Below, piece by piece: positions 1 through 6,203 of a stretch of DNA of 12,530 bases. The translations under genes were made by a program, and so were the position numbers. The notes below the pieces were generated by a model. The model did no database searches, was not told where the DNA came from, and saw only the letters and a program-made list of their open reading frames with translations. Origin of the DNA: an uncultured Clostridium sp. (lineage in GTDB: Bacteria; Bacillota; Clostridia; Lachnospirales; Lachnospiraceae); contig CATWBR010000085.1 of NCBI GenBank assembly GCA_958349075.1, positions 1 to 12,530 on the forward strand, given 5' to 3'. How positions within the stretch are numbered: position 1 is the first letter of the stretch; each line of letters begins with the position of its first letter.

Positions 1-8
1 AAGATCAT
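1..8 (-). CDS. Start of a downstream gene running off the window (first codons only)
   Basis: Reading leftwards from the lipoprotein stop codon, the minus strand shows AAAGGAG, five bases (AAACC), then ATG ATC. This is a near-ideal ribosome site and start codon placed 12 bases after the preceding TAA. Only two codons and two further bases lie in the window, so no product can be named. The short gap implies co-transcription with the lipoprotein gene. Confidence 0.6.
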
Positions 9-20
9 GGTTTCTCCTTT

Positions 21-1184
21 TTATTCTGATATCGCCCGGATAACTTCCTCTTTTGAAAGCCACTTGTCCCACTGATAGCCCTCTTTGGCTTTGGAAGTGT
101 CGTAAACTTCATTAAGCGCCTTAGAATACTCTTCTTTGGTCATTATAGCGCCGTTCCACTCATACCGGTAAACCGGTTCACCATTCGCATCAAACTGAAC
201 ATTGGAATTATCCTCAGCCCCGTAGTAACCGGCGGCAATCTGCGTCAGACGTCCGTCCGCCATGCTGTATACAAGGTCATAGTAGCTGTCCATATGCCCG
301 TCCGAATTGCAGAGGAGGTTTCCCTTTTCTATATAAGTAAAACCGAGCCTGTCAAGCTGTGTCTCGCTGACCGCGCCGTCTGCAAAACTTACAATCCCGC
401 AGCCCGCGGCTTCGCTGACGCCAATCTCCACCAGCTCCGGTATGGCATCGTCGTTGATGTAAATCAGGTTATATCCCTGCCACTGTCCCGTCTCCTGCTG
501 CAGATGGCTTAAATAGGCCTGCTGCCAGGCGGCAGCTTCCGGCTCGTCTTTCTTCCCTGCCCCTAAAAAGCCGAGGACCGATTTTACGGTTTTCTCTGCG
601 AGGGCCGAGTTGGCCGTTTCAGACAAATCCTTTTCAAGGGTAAAAGAACCGTCCCCGCTTCCGCGGTAGATTCTGGCCTCGGAAAAATGGTTGGAATTGT
701 CTGCTGCCGGCGCAGGGGAATAATTGCAGATAATAATAATGTCACTGTAACCGTCGTTGTTATAATCGGGAAATGAGACGGCCTCCACTTCATTGAAGTT
801 TTCGTTTTCGCGGCGGTTGTCCCTGACCATGCCGTCCAGTACGGCGACGGTCCGTTCACCGTCCAGCAGTTTGAACAATGCATCCTCATGAAGGTCGCCG
901 CCGCTTGGCTTAAAGGAGGCAAAAGTTACCTTCCCCAGAGGTGTCAGCGTCACTTCAAATGTCTGGGACTCAATCAGGCTGTACTGTTTTGATTCACTGC
1001 CGTTTTCACCGGCCTGCGCCGTCCCTGGTTCCTGCTGTGATGGGGACTCCGCTTCCGTATGTTCGGCGGCCGTCCCGGATTCGTCCGGCTTCTGTTCCTG
1101 ATTCTTGTTTCCGCAGGCGGCCAGAGTGCCGCACAGGGCAGCACAGAATAACGCCGTCGTCCACTTCTTAGCAATCCGTTTCAT
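21..1184 (-). CDS. Secreted lipoprotein with Asp/Asn-rich calcium-loop-like motifs, function unknown
   Basis: A 387-residue protein begins with a lipoprotein signal peptide: Lys/Arg-rich start, hydrophobic core, and lipobox LAAC with the lipidated Cys at residue 24. It should therefore be anchored on the outer face of the membrane. A disordered Glu/Ser/Thr-rich stretch follows (about 28-67). Two motifs resemble FG-GAP/VCBS or calcium-binding loops: FPDYNNDGYSDI (about 138-149) and LIYINDDAIPELV (about 240-252). Proteins with such 'D-x-D-G-x-x-E-L' segments are common lipoproteins in Lachnospiraceae, mostly without known function. A longer reading starts at ATG 1199, but I chose ATG 1184 because AGAGGA (1191-1196) sits 6 bases ahead of it, whereas the upstream ATG has no such site. 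The next gene follows after 12 bases. Function is not recognised; surface or substrate binding is inference. Confidence 0.85.
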   Translation of the reverse strand: MKRIAKKWTTALFCAALCGTLAACGNKNQEQKPDESGTAAEHTEAESPSQQEPGTAQAGENGSESKQYSLIESQTFEVTLTPLGKVTFASFKPSGGDLHEDALFKLLDGERTVAVLDGMVRDNRRENENFNEVEAVSFPDYNNDGYSDIIIICNYSPAPAADNSNHFSEARIYRGSGDGSFTLEKDLSETANSALAEKTVKSVLGFLGAGKKDEPEAAAWQQAYLSHLQQETGQWQGYNLIYINDDAIPELVEIGVSEAAGCGIVSFADGAVSETQLDRLGFTYIEKGNLLCNSDGHMDSYYDLVYSMADGRLTQIAAGYYGAEDNSNVQFDANGEPVYRYEWNGAIMTKEEYSKALNEVYDTSKAKEGYQWDKWLSKEEVIRAISE

Positions 1185-1265
1185 AATTTTTCCTCTCATC
1201 TTCTGTTCGTTATTTCAGGTCTTAATACATCAGGTCTGATCACGGCGGAATTTCCACCTTTTTCT

Positions 1266-1271
1266 ATTATA
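1266..1271 (-). promoter_or_regulatory. Probable -10 box of the lipoprotein gene
   Basis: The minus strand carries a perfect TATAAT about 80 bases ahead of the chosen lipoprotein start, in AT-rich DNA. No good -35 hexamer is visible at 16-18 bases; TATATT is the nearest at 17. It may be a weak or activator-dependent promoter, or chance in AT-rich sequence. Confidence 0.4.
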
Positions 1272-1350
1272 ACAAACGGAAGAGTATAAATATAGCGCGG
1301 ATGTTCCGGAAAAGAAAAATTAATAATTATGACAGAAGTCGGCTGGCATT

Positions 1351-2001
1351 TTACAGATAAACATTCCTTTCCGGCTTTTTAAAGCCGATCACGCCGCAGG
1401 CCAGCGCCCAGACGCAGACTGCTTTTGACACCAGGCGGACGGCCAGATACGCTATATTAATCCAGTTCAAGGCGTTCGATGTCATCATTGAAAACAAATC
1501 GGCCGCCCCGCCGGAAAAGAGGCTCTCATAATAGGCTTCATAGCTTTTTCCGGCCTTTACCATCACCGCGGCGGAAGCTGCCAGCAGCAGAGTGCAGGCC
1601 AGCACATCCGGCAACCTGAAATCCCGGACACGGTCTCTGCGCTCCCGGAAGCTTTCCCGGCAAAGGAGCAGGGAGATGGCAGCCGTAAACATCACATAGA
1701 TAACGATGGTGGCCGTTCCGGGCATCACTGCCCAGGAATAGGGGGCGAATGCATAATAAACTTCCTCACCAATCACCTCCAGAAGCGACAATGCCGCAAG
1801 GGATACGGCGAACTTATAAACGCGGAGGTCCGGCTCTGTGACTGCCGCCGTAAGGATACAAAGAAATACCGCATTTTCCAGCCATTTCATGAAGATTGCC
1901 GTCAAACCGCCAAGACGGAATATCTGGCTGAGCAGAATGAGTATAGCAGTCCCTGCCGCCAGAGCTACGGCCGTTTTCCATTTGTCCGGTTTTATGTTCA
2001 T
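1351..2001 (-). CDS. Six-helix integral membrane protein, unknown function
   Basis: This 216-residue, strongly hydrophobic protein has probable membrane segments near residues 10-29, 39-56, 62-79, 96-114, 131-148 and 184-206. A basic cytoplasmic-type loop (RESFRERRDRVRDFR, about 115-129) lies between the fourth and fifth. I recognise no catalytic or transport motif and cannot assign a family. The start is ATG 2001, with GGAGG seven bases ahead. That ribosome site lies inside a short upstream reading frame whose TGA overlaps this ATG (ATGA), suggesting translational coupling. Probable transcription starts from the TTGACA-type promoter near 2071-2097. The lipoprotein gene lies 166 bases downstream and probably has its own promoter, though read-through is possible. 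That it is a real gene is well supported by hydrophobic pattern and ribosome site; its role is unknown. Confidence 0.8.
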   Translation of the reverse strand: MNIKPDKWKTAVALAAGTAILILLSQIFRLGGLTAIFMKWLENAVFLCILTAAVTEPDLRVYKFAVSLAALSLLEVIGEEVYYAFAPYSWAVMPGTATIVIYVMFTAAISLLLCRESFRERRDRVRDFRLPDVLACTLLLAASAAVMVKAGKSYEAYYESLFSGGAADLFSMMTSNALNWINIAYLAVRLVSKAVCVWALACGVIGFKKPERNVYL

Positions 2002-2048
2002 ATCCTGCCCTCCGGCAGTTTCCGTAAATTAATCGTGTCAAGTTTCAT
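1998..2048 (-). CDS. Putative 16-residue leader peptide coupled to the membrane-protein gene
   Basis: A short frame, too short for routine gene calling, reads MKLDTINLRKLPEGRI and stops. It has a strong ribosome site (GAGGAG, 2055-2060) six bases before its ATG at 2048. Its TGA (1998-2000) overlaps the ATG of the membrane-protein gene (1999-2001) as ATGA, and the downstream gene's own GGAGG lies within its last codons (CCG GAG GGC). A ribosome finishing the peptide would sit on the next start, so coupled translation is the natural reading. Alternatives: a remnant of a lost gene, or a chance frame. The peptide shows no run of one amino acid typical of amino-acid attenuators. Seen: sites and overlap. 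Inferred: expression and coupling. Confidence 0.5.
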   Translation of the reverse strand: MKLDTINLRKLPEGRI

Positions 2049-2070
2049 AGCATTCTCCTCGGCTTTCTGT

Positions 2071-2097
2071 TTATTAGTTTTTCTTTTCTCCTGTCAA
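2071..2097 (-). promoter_or_regulatory. Probable promoter for leader peptide and membrane-protein gene
   Basis: On the minus strand a perfect -35 hexamer TTGACA (2092-2097) is followed, at a short 15-17 base spacing, by the AT-rich CTAATAA (2071-2077) as -10 region. The predicted RNA would begin roughly 15-20 bases before the leader-peptide ATG at 2048. The -10 is a poor match and the spacing is approximate. Confidence 0.5.
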
Positions 2098-2126
2098 TTG
2101 CAGGAAGGGTTTTGTTGTGTTACAAT
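2098..2126 (+). promoter_or_regulatory. Probable promoter of the YitT-family gene
   Basis: A -35-like TTGCAG (2098-2103), a 17-base spacer and a -10 TACAAT (2121-2126, five of six matches) precede the YitT-family gene by about 65 bases. The -35 box abuts the divergent TTGACA of the opposite promoter, so the two probably influence each other. Confidence 0.45.
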
Positions 2127-2192
2127 ACGATACGGGGCATGGTCATATGAAAAAACACATGTCAAAATTATAAATCTATCTGGAGGATTATC

Positions 2193-3035
2193 ATGAAAAA
2201 ATGGGAGGCGGTCAAAGAGTTTGCGGTGATTACTTTTGCGACCATCATTGTGTCTTCGGCTGTATTTTTCTTTCTGATTCCGAGTCACGTATCGGTCGGC
2301 AGTATCTCCGGTCTGGCAATCGTTCTGGGGAACTTTGTGCCTTTAAAGATTTCTGCGATCACCTTTGTCCTGAACATCTTTCTTCTGATACTTGGGTTCC
2401 TGTTTATCGGCAGGGAATTCGGCGCCAAAACGGTGTACACCTCTTTTCTGGTCCCCGTTGTACTGGCCGTGCTGGAAATCATTTTTCCGGACAACCAGTC
2501 CATTACCAACGATGCATTTTTAGATATGCTCTGCTATATCTTTACCGTGAGCATCGGCCTGGCCATGCTGTTCAACCGCAATGCATCATCCGGCGGCCTC
2601 GATATAGTGGCAAAATTCCTCAATAAATATATGCATATGGATTTGGGCAAGGCCATGTCGCTTTCCGGTATGTGCGTGGCCCTCTCCTCTGCTTTGGTTT
2701 ACGATAAAAAGATCGTGGTTCTCAGCATACTGGGCACTTATCTAAATGGAATCGTGCTGGATCATTTTATATTCGGCTTCAATATCAAAAAACGAGTCTG
2801 CATCATCTCCGAACATGAGGAGGAAATCAGGGAGTTCATCCTGCACCATCTCCACAGCGGAGCGACAATCTATGAGGCAATCGGCGCATATGACGGCCGG
2901 CCTCGCAGGGAAATCATCACAATCGTAGATAAAAATGAATATGCGATGCTGATGACCTATATATTGAAAACGGATAAAAATGCATTCGTAACGGTCTATG
3001 CCGTCAATGAGGTAATCTACCGGCCGAAACGGTAA
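2193..3035 (+). CDS. YitT family membrane protein (DUF161 + DUF2179)
   Basis: This 280-residue protein has the full two-part architecture of the YitT family. The N-terminal membrane half has about six hydrophobic segments (near 10-30, 37-49, 52-72, 80-98, 108-128 and 155-192) and the conserved GGLDIVAK motif (134-141). The soluble C-terminal domain (about 200-280) matches the DUF2179 pattern, including GATIYEAIGAYDG and the final 'VNEVIY' strand. Length and order are normal for the family, which is widespread in Firmicutes, often in several paralogs, and lacks an agreed biochemical role; transporter-like function is only suggested. The start is ATG 2193, with GGAGG (2182-2186) six bases ahead. 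It is the only plus-strand gene, transcribed alone between a divergent promoter and a strong terminator. Because of paralogy I give no symbol. Confidence 0.93.
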   Translation: MKKWEAVKEFAVITFATIIVSSAVFFFLIPSHVSVGSISGLAIVLGNFVPLKISAITFVLNIFLLILGFLFIGREFGAKTVYTSFLVPVVLAVLEIIFPDNQSITNDAFLDMLCYIFTVSIGLAMLFNRNASSGGLDIVAKFLNKYMHMDLGKAMSLSGMCVALSSALVYDKKIVVLSILGTYLNGIVLDHFIFGFNIKKRVCIISEHEEEIREFILHHLHSGATIYEAIGAYDGRPRREIITIVDKNEYAMLMTYILKTDKNAFVTVYAVNEVIYRPKR

Positions 3036-3048
3036 AAACACCGCACTG

Positions 3049-3074
3049 AAGGAGGATAAAACATCCTCCTTTTT
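3049..3074 (+). terminator. Intrinsic terminator after the YitT-family gene
   Basis: AAGGAGGAT (3049-3057), loop AAAAC, then ATCCTCCTT (3063-3071) form a perfect 9-bp stem ending in a T run (3070-3074), 13 bases after the stop codon. On the minus strand the same stem follows the zinc-ribbon gene but lacks an immediate T run, so it probably ends transcription mainly on the plus strand. Confidence 0.85.
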
Positions 3075-3415
3075 CAATTCCAGCGGTGTCTGCAGTCAGG
3101 ATTCCGGCATTCATATCTTCCGAGCAGCAGGGGATTAAGCTCGTGAGGCTCCCCCGCTATCACCGCCGCCACAATATTTCCGCGTACCAGCAGTTCATCC
3201 ATTGTCAGACGCCTTATATCGCGGCATCCGCACTTCGGACAACCGGGATACTTACCGTCGCTGTCACGCTCATAGACCGGAACAAAGGAATTTATTTCAA
3301 ATTCTGCCCCGGCATCCTCATAAAAGGCGCCGCAGGCACTGCATTTTTTCATCTCAGCCTGATTGACCGTTTCAATCTCATATTCTTCACATCCGCAATA
3401 GGGACACTGTTTCAT
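3074..3415 (-). CDS. Small protein with two zinc ribbons, function unknown
   Basis: About 113 residues. The N-terminal ribbon has CPYC near the start and CSAC about 18 residues later. The C-terminal ribbon has CPKC (about 59-62) and a closing C-x4-C pair in YECRNPDCRHRW (about 103-108). Both four-Cys sets could bind zinc. The C-terminal 'ECxNPxCxxRW' form resembles ribbons of nucleic-acid-binding or transcription-related proteins, but no named family is recognised. Start choice is open: ATG 3415 lies nine bases from GAGGAGGA (3425-3432), while TTG 3418, one codon earlier, is six bases from it. Its stop codon overlaps the T run of the opposing terminator, leaving only 38 bases between the two convergent genes. 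It may be the last gene of the group at 6029-3517, 98 bases downstream of it. Confidence 0.8.
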   Translation of the reverse strand: MKQCPYCGCEEYEIETVNQAEMKKCSACGAFYEDAGAEFEINSFVPVYERDSDGKYPGCPKCGCRDIRRLTMDELLVRGNIVAAVIAGEPHELNPLLLGRYECRNPDCRHRWN

Positions 3416-3445
3416 CAAATCCCGTCCTCCTCTCCCCGATATCCG

Positions 3446-3481
3446 GCTTAAACCTTAAGCTGCAGCCTAAACGTTTAAAGC
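3446..3481. repeat. Imperfect inverted repeat in the gap before the zinc-ribbon gene
   Basis: GCTTAAAC (3446-3453) and GTTTAAAGC (3473-3481) are inverted copies differing by one extra base, with a 19-base spacer holding CTTAAG and CTGCAG palindromes. No T run follows on the minus strand, so it is not a standard terminator. It could be an operator or chance. Confidence 0.3.
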
Positions 3482-3516
3482 TGTTTATGGATATATCAAA
3501 GTTTATCAATTACATT

Positions 3517-4749
3517 TTAAATTTCCAGTTTTATAAGCTCCTGTCCCCGGAAGGCCGCATACGACTCGGCGAGGACAGCAAGCTCCCGCCTGCCCGGAAA
3601 ATCCCGCCATAAAGAGATTTTAATCGCCAGCCCGTTCCGTTCCTTTTTCCCTGTCCAGACCCCGATTACTTCTCCGCGGTATACGACGGCTCCGGGATTT
3701 GTTACGAATTTCCATATCCTGTTATGCAGCGTCTTGTCCGGCTGCAGGATCGCTCTGTCGCGCTGATCCAGGAAGGGATCATGACCGCCTAGAAGGAGAA
3801 GCTCCCTTTGAAGAGGGGCGGGGGAAATGAATTCCTCCCTGTCTGAGGAAAGAATAAATGCTTTTTTACCGGATACCGTGACCGTTTCCATTTCCTCCGA
3901 GACGGCTTTCCACATGCGGCGCGCCTGCTTACCGGAACAGCCGAGCCATACTGCAAACATGTTGGCCGTTGCCGGTCCGTAGCAGTGCAGAAACTTGCGC
4001 ACCAGGTTCCCGGCGGGCTCTCTCCCGGCGCCGCTTTTCCTGAGGCCAATTTCCCTGAAATCATTTTCTCCGGCAGCTCCCGTTCTTCCGAGCCAGCTTT
4101 TACAGGAGGTAAATGTCGGGCTGGTTCCATCCCGTTCCCCGAACACGACGAGGCCTTCAAAAGCACACGGCCGAAGTAAAAATGATACTACGGCCCCGCC
4201 GACGGTCTGTCTGTCCGGATCTCCGTACATGGACGGCCGGTTCCAGAGTGCGCGTTTTTCATCTGGCAGATATGGGGCCATCCAGCCGGCGAGAGTCTGA
4301 TCTAAATTACTTTTACTGGTAATGATTTTGCCGTCCAACCCGGGAATAACCCGCTTCAGGATCAGAAACAGCTCCTCAAAATCCATCTGCAAAAAGTCGA
4401 GCGCCGCGGCAATCCCCTGAGTATAAATCCACGGCTCATCTTCTTTTGCCGTGAGCGCGGTAAGAAACACATCCCATTCGGAGGCGGGAAACACAAGGGG
4501 CGCCCCCCTGAGGCTCCATGCCTGCAGCAGGGTTTTATCCCTGTATAAAAGTTTTTCCATATCCGCAAGGCTGCAATCGGGAACCCGATTAAACAGGGCG
4601 GTTTCCCATGCCCCCGGCGGAGTATTCTGCAGTCCGCATGCCCCTGCAATATCCGATATTTCCGATTTACCGTACTCCCTGTCCAAATGGTGGGAATGCA
4701 GCCGGAACATTCTTATCTGCGTCACATCCGGTTCTTCAATATGATTCAT
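3517..4749 (-). CDS. HTH_42 winged-helix protein related to AlkZ/YcaQ DNA glycosylases
   Basis: This 410-residue protein has the landmarks of the HTH_42 (DUF1006) family: an N-terminal 'GLQ' segment (39-41), a WSLRGAPLVF motif (78-87), a winged-helix segment LVRKFLHCYGPATANMFAVW (249-268), and near the C-terminus LLGGHDPFLDQRDRAIL (319-335) followed by the VVYRGEVIGVW strand (355-365). Characterised relatives, AlkZ and YcaQ, are DNA glycosylases that excise alkylated bases or open interstrand crosslinks. AlkZ uses a QxQ motif; if I align it correctly the same place here reads Q-N-T, so glycosylase activity is not assured. Many family members have no assigned function. The start is ATG 4749 with AAGGAG seven bases ahead. 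It follows the upstream gene by 23 bases, so the two are probably one operon. Confidence 0.85.
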   Translation of the reverse strand: MNHIEEPDVTQIRMFRLHSHHLDREYGKSEISDIAGACGLQNTPPGAWETALFNRVPDCSLADMEKLLYRDKTLLQAWSLRGAPLVFPASEWDVFLTALTAKEDEPWIYTQGIAAALDFLQMDFEELFLILKRVIPGLDGKIITSKSNLDQTLAGWMAPYLPDEKRALWNRPSMYGDPDRQTVGGAVVSFLLRPCAFEGLVVFGERDGTSPTFTSCKSWLGRTGAAGENDFREIGLRKSGAGREPAGNLVRKFLHCYGPATANMFAVWLGCSGKQARRMWKAVSEEMETVTVSGKKAFILSSDREEFISPAPLQRELLLLGGHDPFLDQRDRAILQPDKTLHNRIWKFVTNPGAVVYRGEVIGVWTGKKERNGLAIKISLWRDFPGRRELAVLAESYAAFRGQELIKLEI

Positions 4750-4772
4750 GCGTCATCTCCTTCTGCTCCGAA

Positions 4773-6014
4773 CTATCTTTTCTGAATATATGTGACGACC
4801 CAGTCGTCCTCCTTCAAATCATACTGGCTTTTACAGTAGGGACAGAAACGCTCCTTTGAAGCGTCGAAGCTGGCGCCGCAGCTCTTACAGCCCACCTGCC
4901 TGACAGAAAAACCGTAATCGGCAGGGCGGCTGATATTCCGGCAGAGTCCCATACGGAATACCTCAGATTTCCGGTCCAGTTTATCTTCCTGACATTGGAT
5001 GACCGTCATATAAACATTCAGGTCCAGATGACAGTAACTGCCATCCACCCGGCAGCCGTTTAAGCTGACCGCACCGTCAAACTGTGCATCGACTATGCTG
5101 TCAAACCGGCAGTCCGTCTGGGGGCCGTCGTATACGGCAAGCCCGCTTCGATCATCCGAGAAGATGATCATCTTCAGAAGAGCCTGCACCTTGCCGAAAA
5201 AGTATTCAAAAGTGAAGTCCGGTTCATAACGCTTCATGAATTCGGTCAGCTTCTTTCTGGCTTCGATTAGGCCGGCGGCTCTGGGAGCCTGTTTTACCCC
5301 CTCTTTCATCACTTTTATAACCATTCGCAGCGACAGCGCAAAATATCCGAACACGGAGAAGACGCCTGCGGTAAGAAGCGCCAGAAAAAGCATTACGAGG
5401 AGATTTTCTCCATGAAATACATCGATAATCAGGCCGGGCAGCCTGACTAAAAATCCGATTGCAGCCCCGATTCCCATCCATCTGGCCACACTGCTCTTCG
5501 CCTCATTCTCCCCCAGCGCAAAATCGGGAAGAAAATAAAAATTCGTTACTTTCGGAAACAGATCCGACATCAAAAACCGGGTGTGGCAGTAGGGACATCC
5601 CTCCAGCAATGCGCTGACCTCGCTGATTGCCCCGCAGTTCGGACAGCAGCAGGGCGCCTGTACCGTTTCATTATTGAGGCGTGTGATAATGGTGTACAGC
5701 AACTCATTCTCTTTCCTGGACAGGCACTTCCTGCCGTTTATGTAATAGCCGGTCTCTGTCTGGTAAGCCCTCCAGGCCAGTTTGTTCGTGTAGCGCAGGT
5801 CCGAAAAGGCGGCGGTCTTTATCTGCTCCGATCTGCCCTCGCGCCCGGTAAGACGGTATTCCATCTTTACATGGTGTTTGTTAAGTCTCGCTCTCTGCAG
5901 CGCAAGCCCGTAGCTTAAATCCTGGTTTCCCGCCCCGGGTGTTTTCCCGGTCTCCGCCCATTCACAAAGCTGGTCTGCGAATTCTTCATAAATCTGACGA
6001 TCCGTTTTTTCCAT
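4773..6014 (-). CDS. Membrane zinc-ribbon protein with a probable Tim44-like domain
   Basis: About 413 residues (418 from the earlier ATG at 6029). Layout, numbered from 6029: a charged N-terminal region; a first zinc ribbon with CPNC (129-132) and CPYC (145-148); two membrane helices (about 184-204 and 208-236); a soluble region (about 260-365) whose 'FEYFFGKVQALLKMIIFSDD' pattern suits a Tim44-like/NTF2-type fold; and a C-terminal zinc ribbon with CKSC (381-384) and CPYC (396-399). Such proteins occur in Clostridia as 'zinc-ribbon domain-containing transport protein'; their cargo or role is unknown. ATG 6014 has GGAG nine bases upstream, while ATG 6029 has no evident site, so I prefer 6014 with moderate certainty. 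The HTH_42 gene follows after 23 bases. The ribbons are clear; the Tim44 assignment rests on pattern memory. Confidence 0.85.
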   Translation of the reverse strand: MEKTDRQIYEEFADQLCEWAETGKTPGAGNQDLSYGLALQRARLNKHHVKMEYRLTGREGRSEQIKTAAFSDLRYTNKLAWRAYQTETGYYINGRKCLSRKENELLYTIITRLNNETVQAPCCCPNCGAISEVSALLEGCPYCHTRFLMSDLFPKVTNFYFLPDFALGENEAKSSVARWMGIGAAIGFLVRLPGLIIDVFHGENLLVMLFLALLTAGVFSVFGYFALSLRMVIKVMKEGVKQAPRAAGLIEARKKLTEFMKRYEPDFTFEYFFGKVQALLKMIIFSDDRSGLAVYDGPQTDCRFDSIVDAQFDGAVSLNGCRVDGSYCHLDLNVYMTVIQCQEDKLDRKSEVFRMGLCRNISRPADYGFSVRQVGCKSCGASFDASKERFCPYCKSQYDLKEDDWVVTYIQKR

Positions 6015-6083
6015 AAGTAATTTCTCCATATTCTGAGTGATATAAATCTCACTAGGTTCGAAAGTACCTCACCAAGTGTTCAT

Positions 6084-6089
6084 AGTATA
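6084..6089 (-). promoter_or_regulatory. Possible -10 box of the zinc-ribbon/HTH_42 operon
   Basis: The minus strand has TATACT about 70 bases ahead of ATG 6014, just beyond the long hairpin. No convincing -35 is seen at 16-18 bases; that position falls in the hairpin arm. A promoter is expected if the hairpin stops upstream transcription, but this one is weak. Confidence 0.3.
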
Positions 6090-6108
6090 TCATATTTTTG
6101 ATGGAAAC

Positions 6109-6165
6109 GACAGGGTCCGCAGGAGGACTGCCGGATATTTTCGGCGGTCTTCTGCGGACCCTGTC
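6109..6165 (-). terminator. Long hairpin after the NlpC/P60 gene, probable terminator or RNA-processing structure
   Basis: A near-perfect inverted repeat lies about 40 bases after the peptidase stop codon. The outer 14 bp are GACAGGGTCCGCAG with its exact complement; after a one-base bulge come ten more pairs, including two G-T pairs, closing on an eight-base loop. The minus-strand continuation is only GTTTCC, so the U tract of a classic terminator is poor. It may end transcription, protect the mRNA 3' end, or be a dispersed palindromic repeat. Confidence 0.55.
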
Positions 6166-6203
6166 TTATGGGAATACTTTGTGATTTTTTGGATGAATCA
6201 ATG

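Noticed and set aside
1374..1387. GGCTTTTTAAAGCC palindrome near the end of the membrane-protein gene
   Set aside because: It lies inside the coding region with a two-base loop and no T run beyond it.
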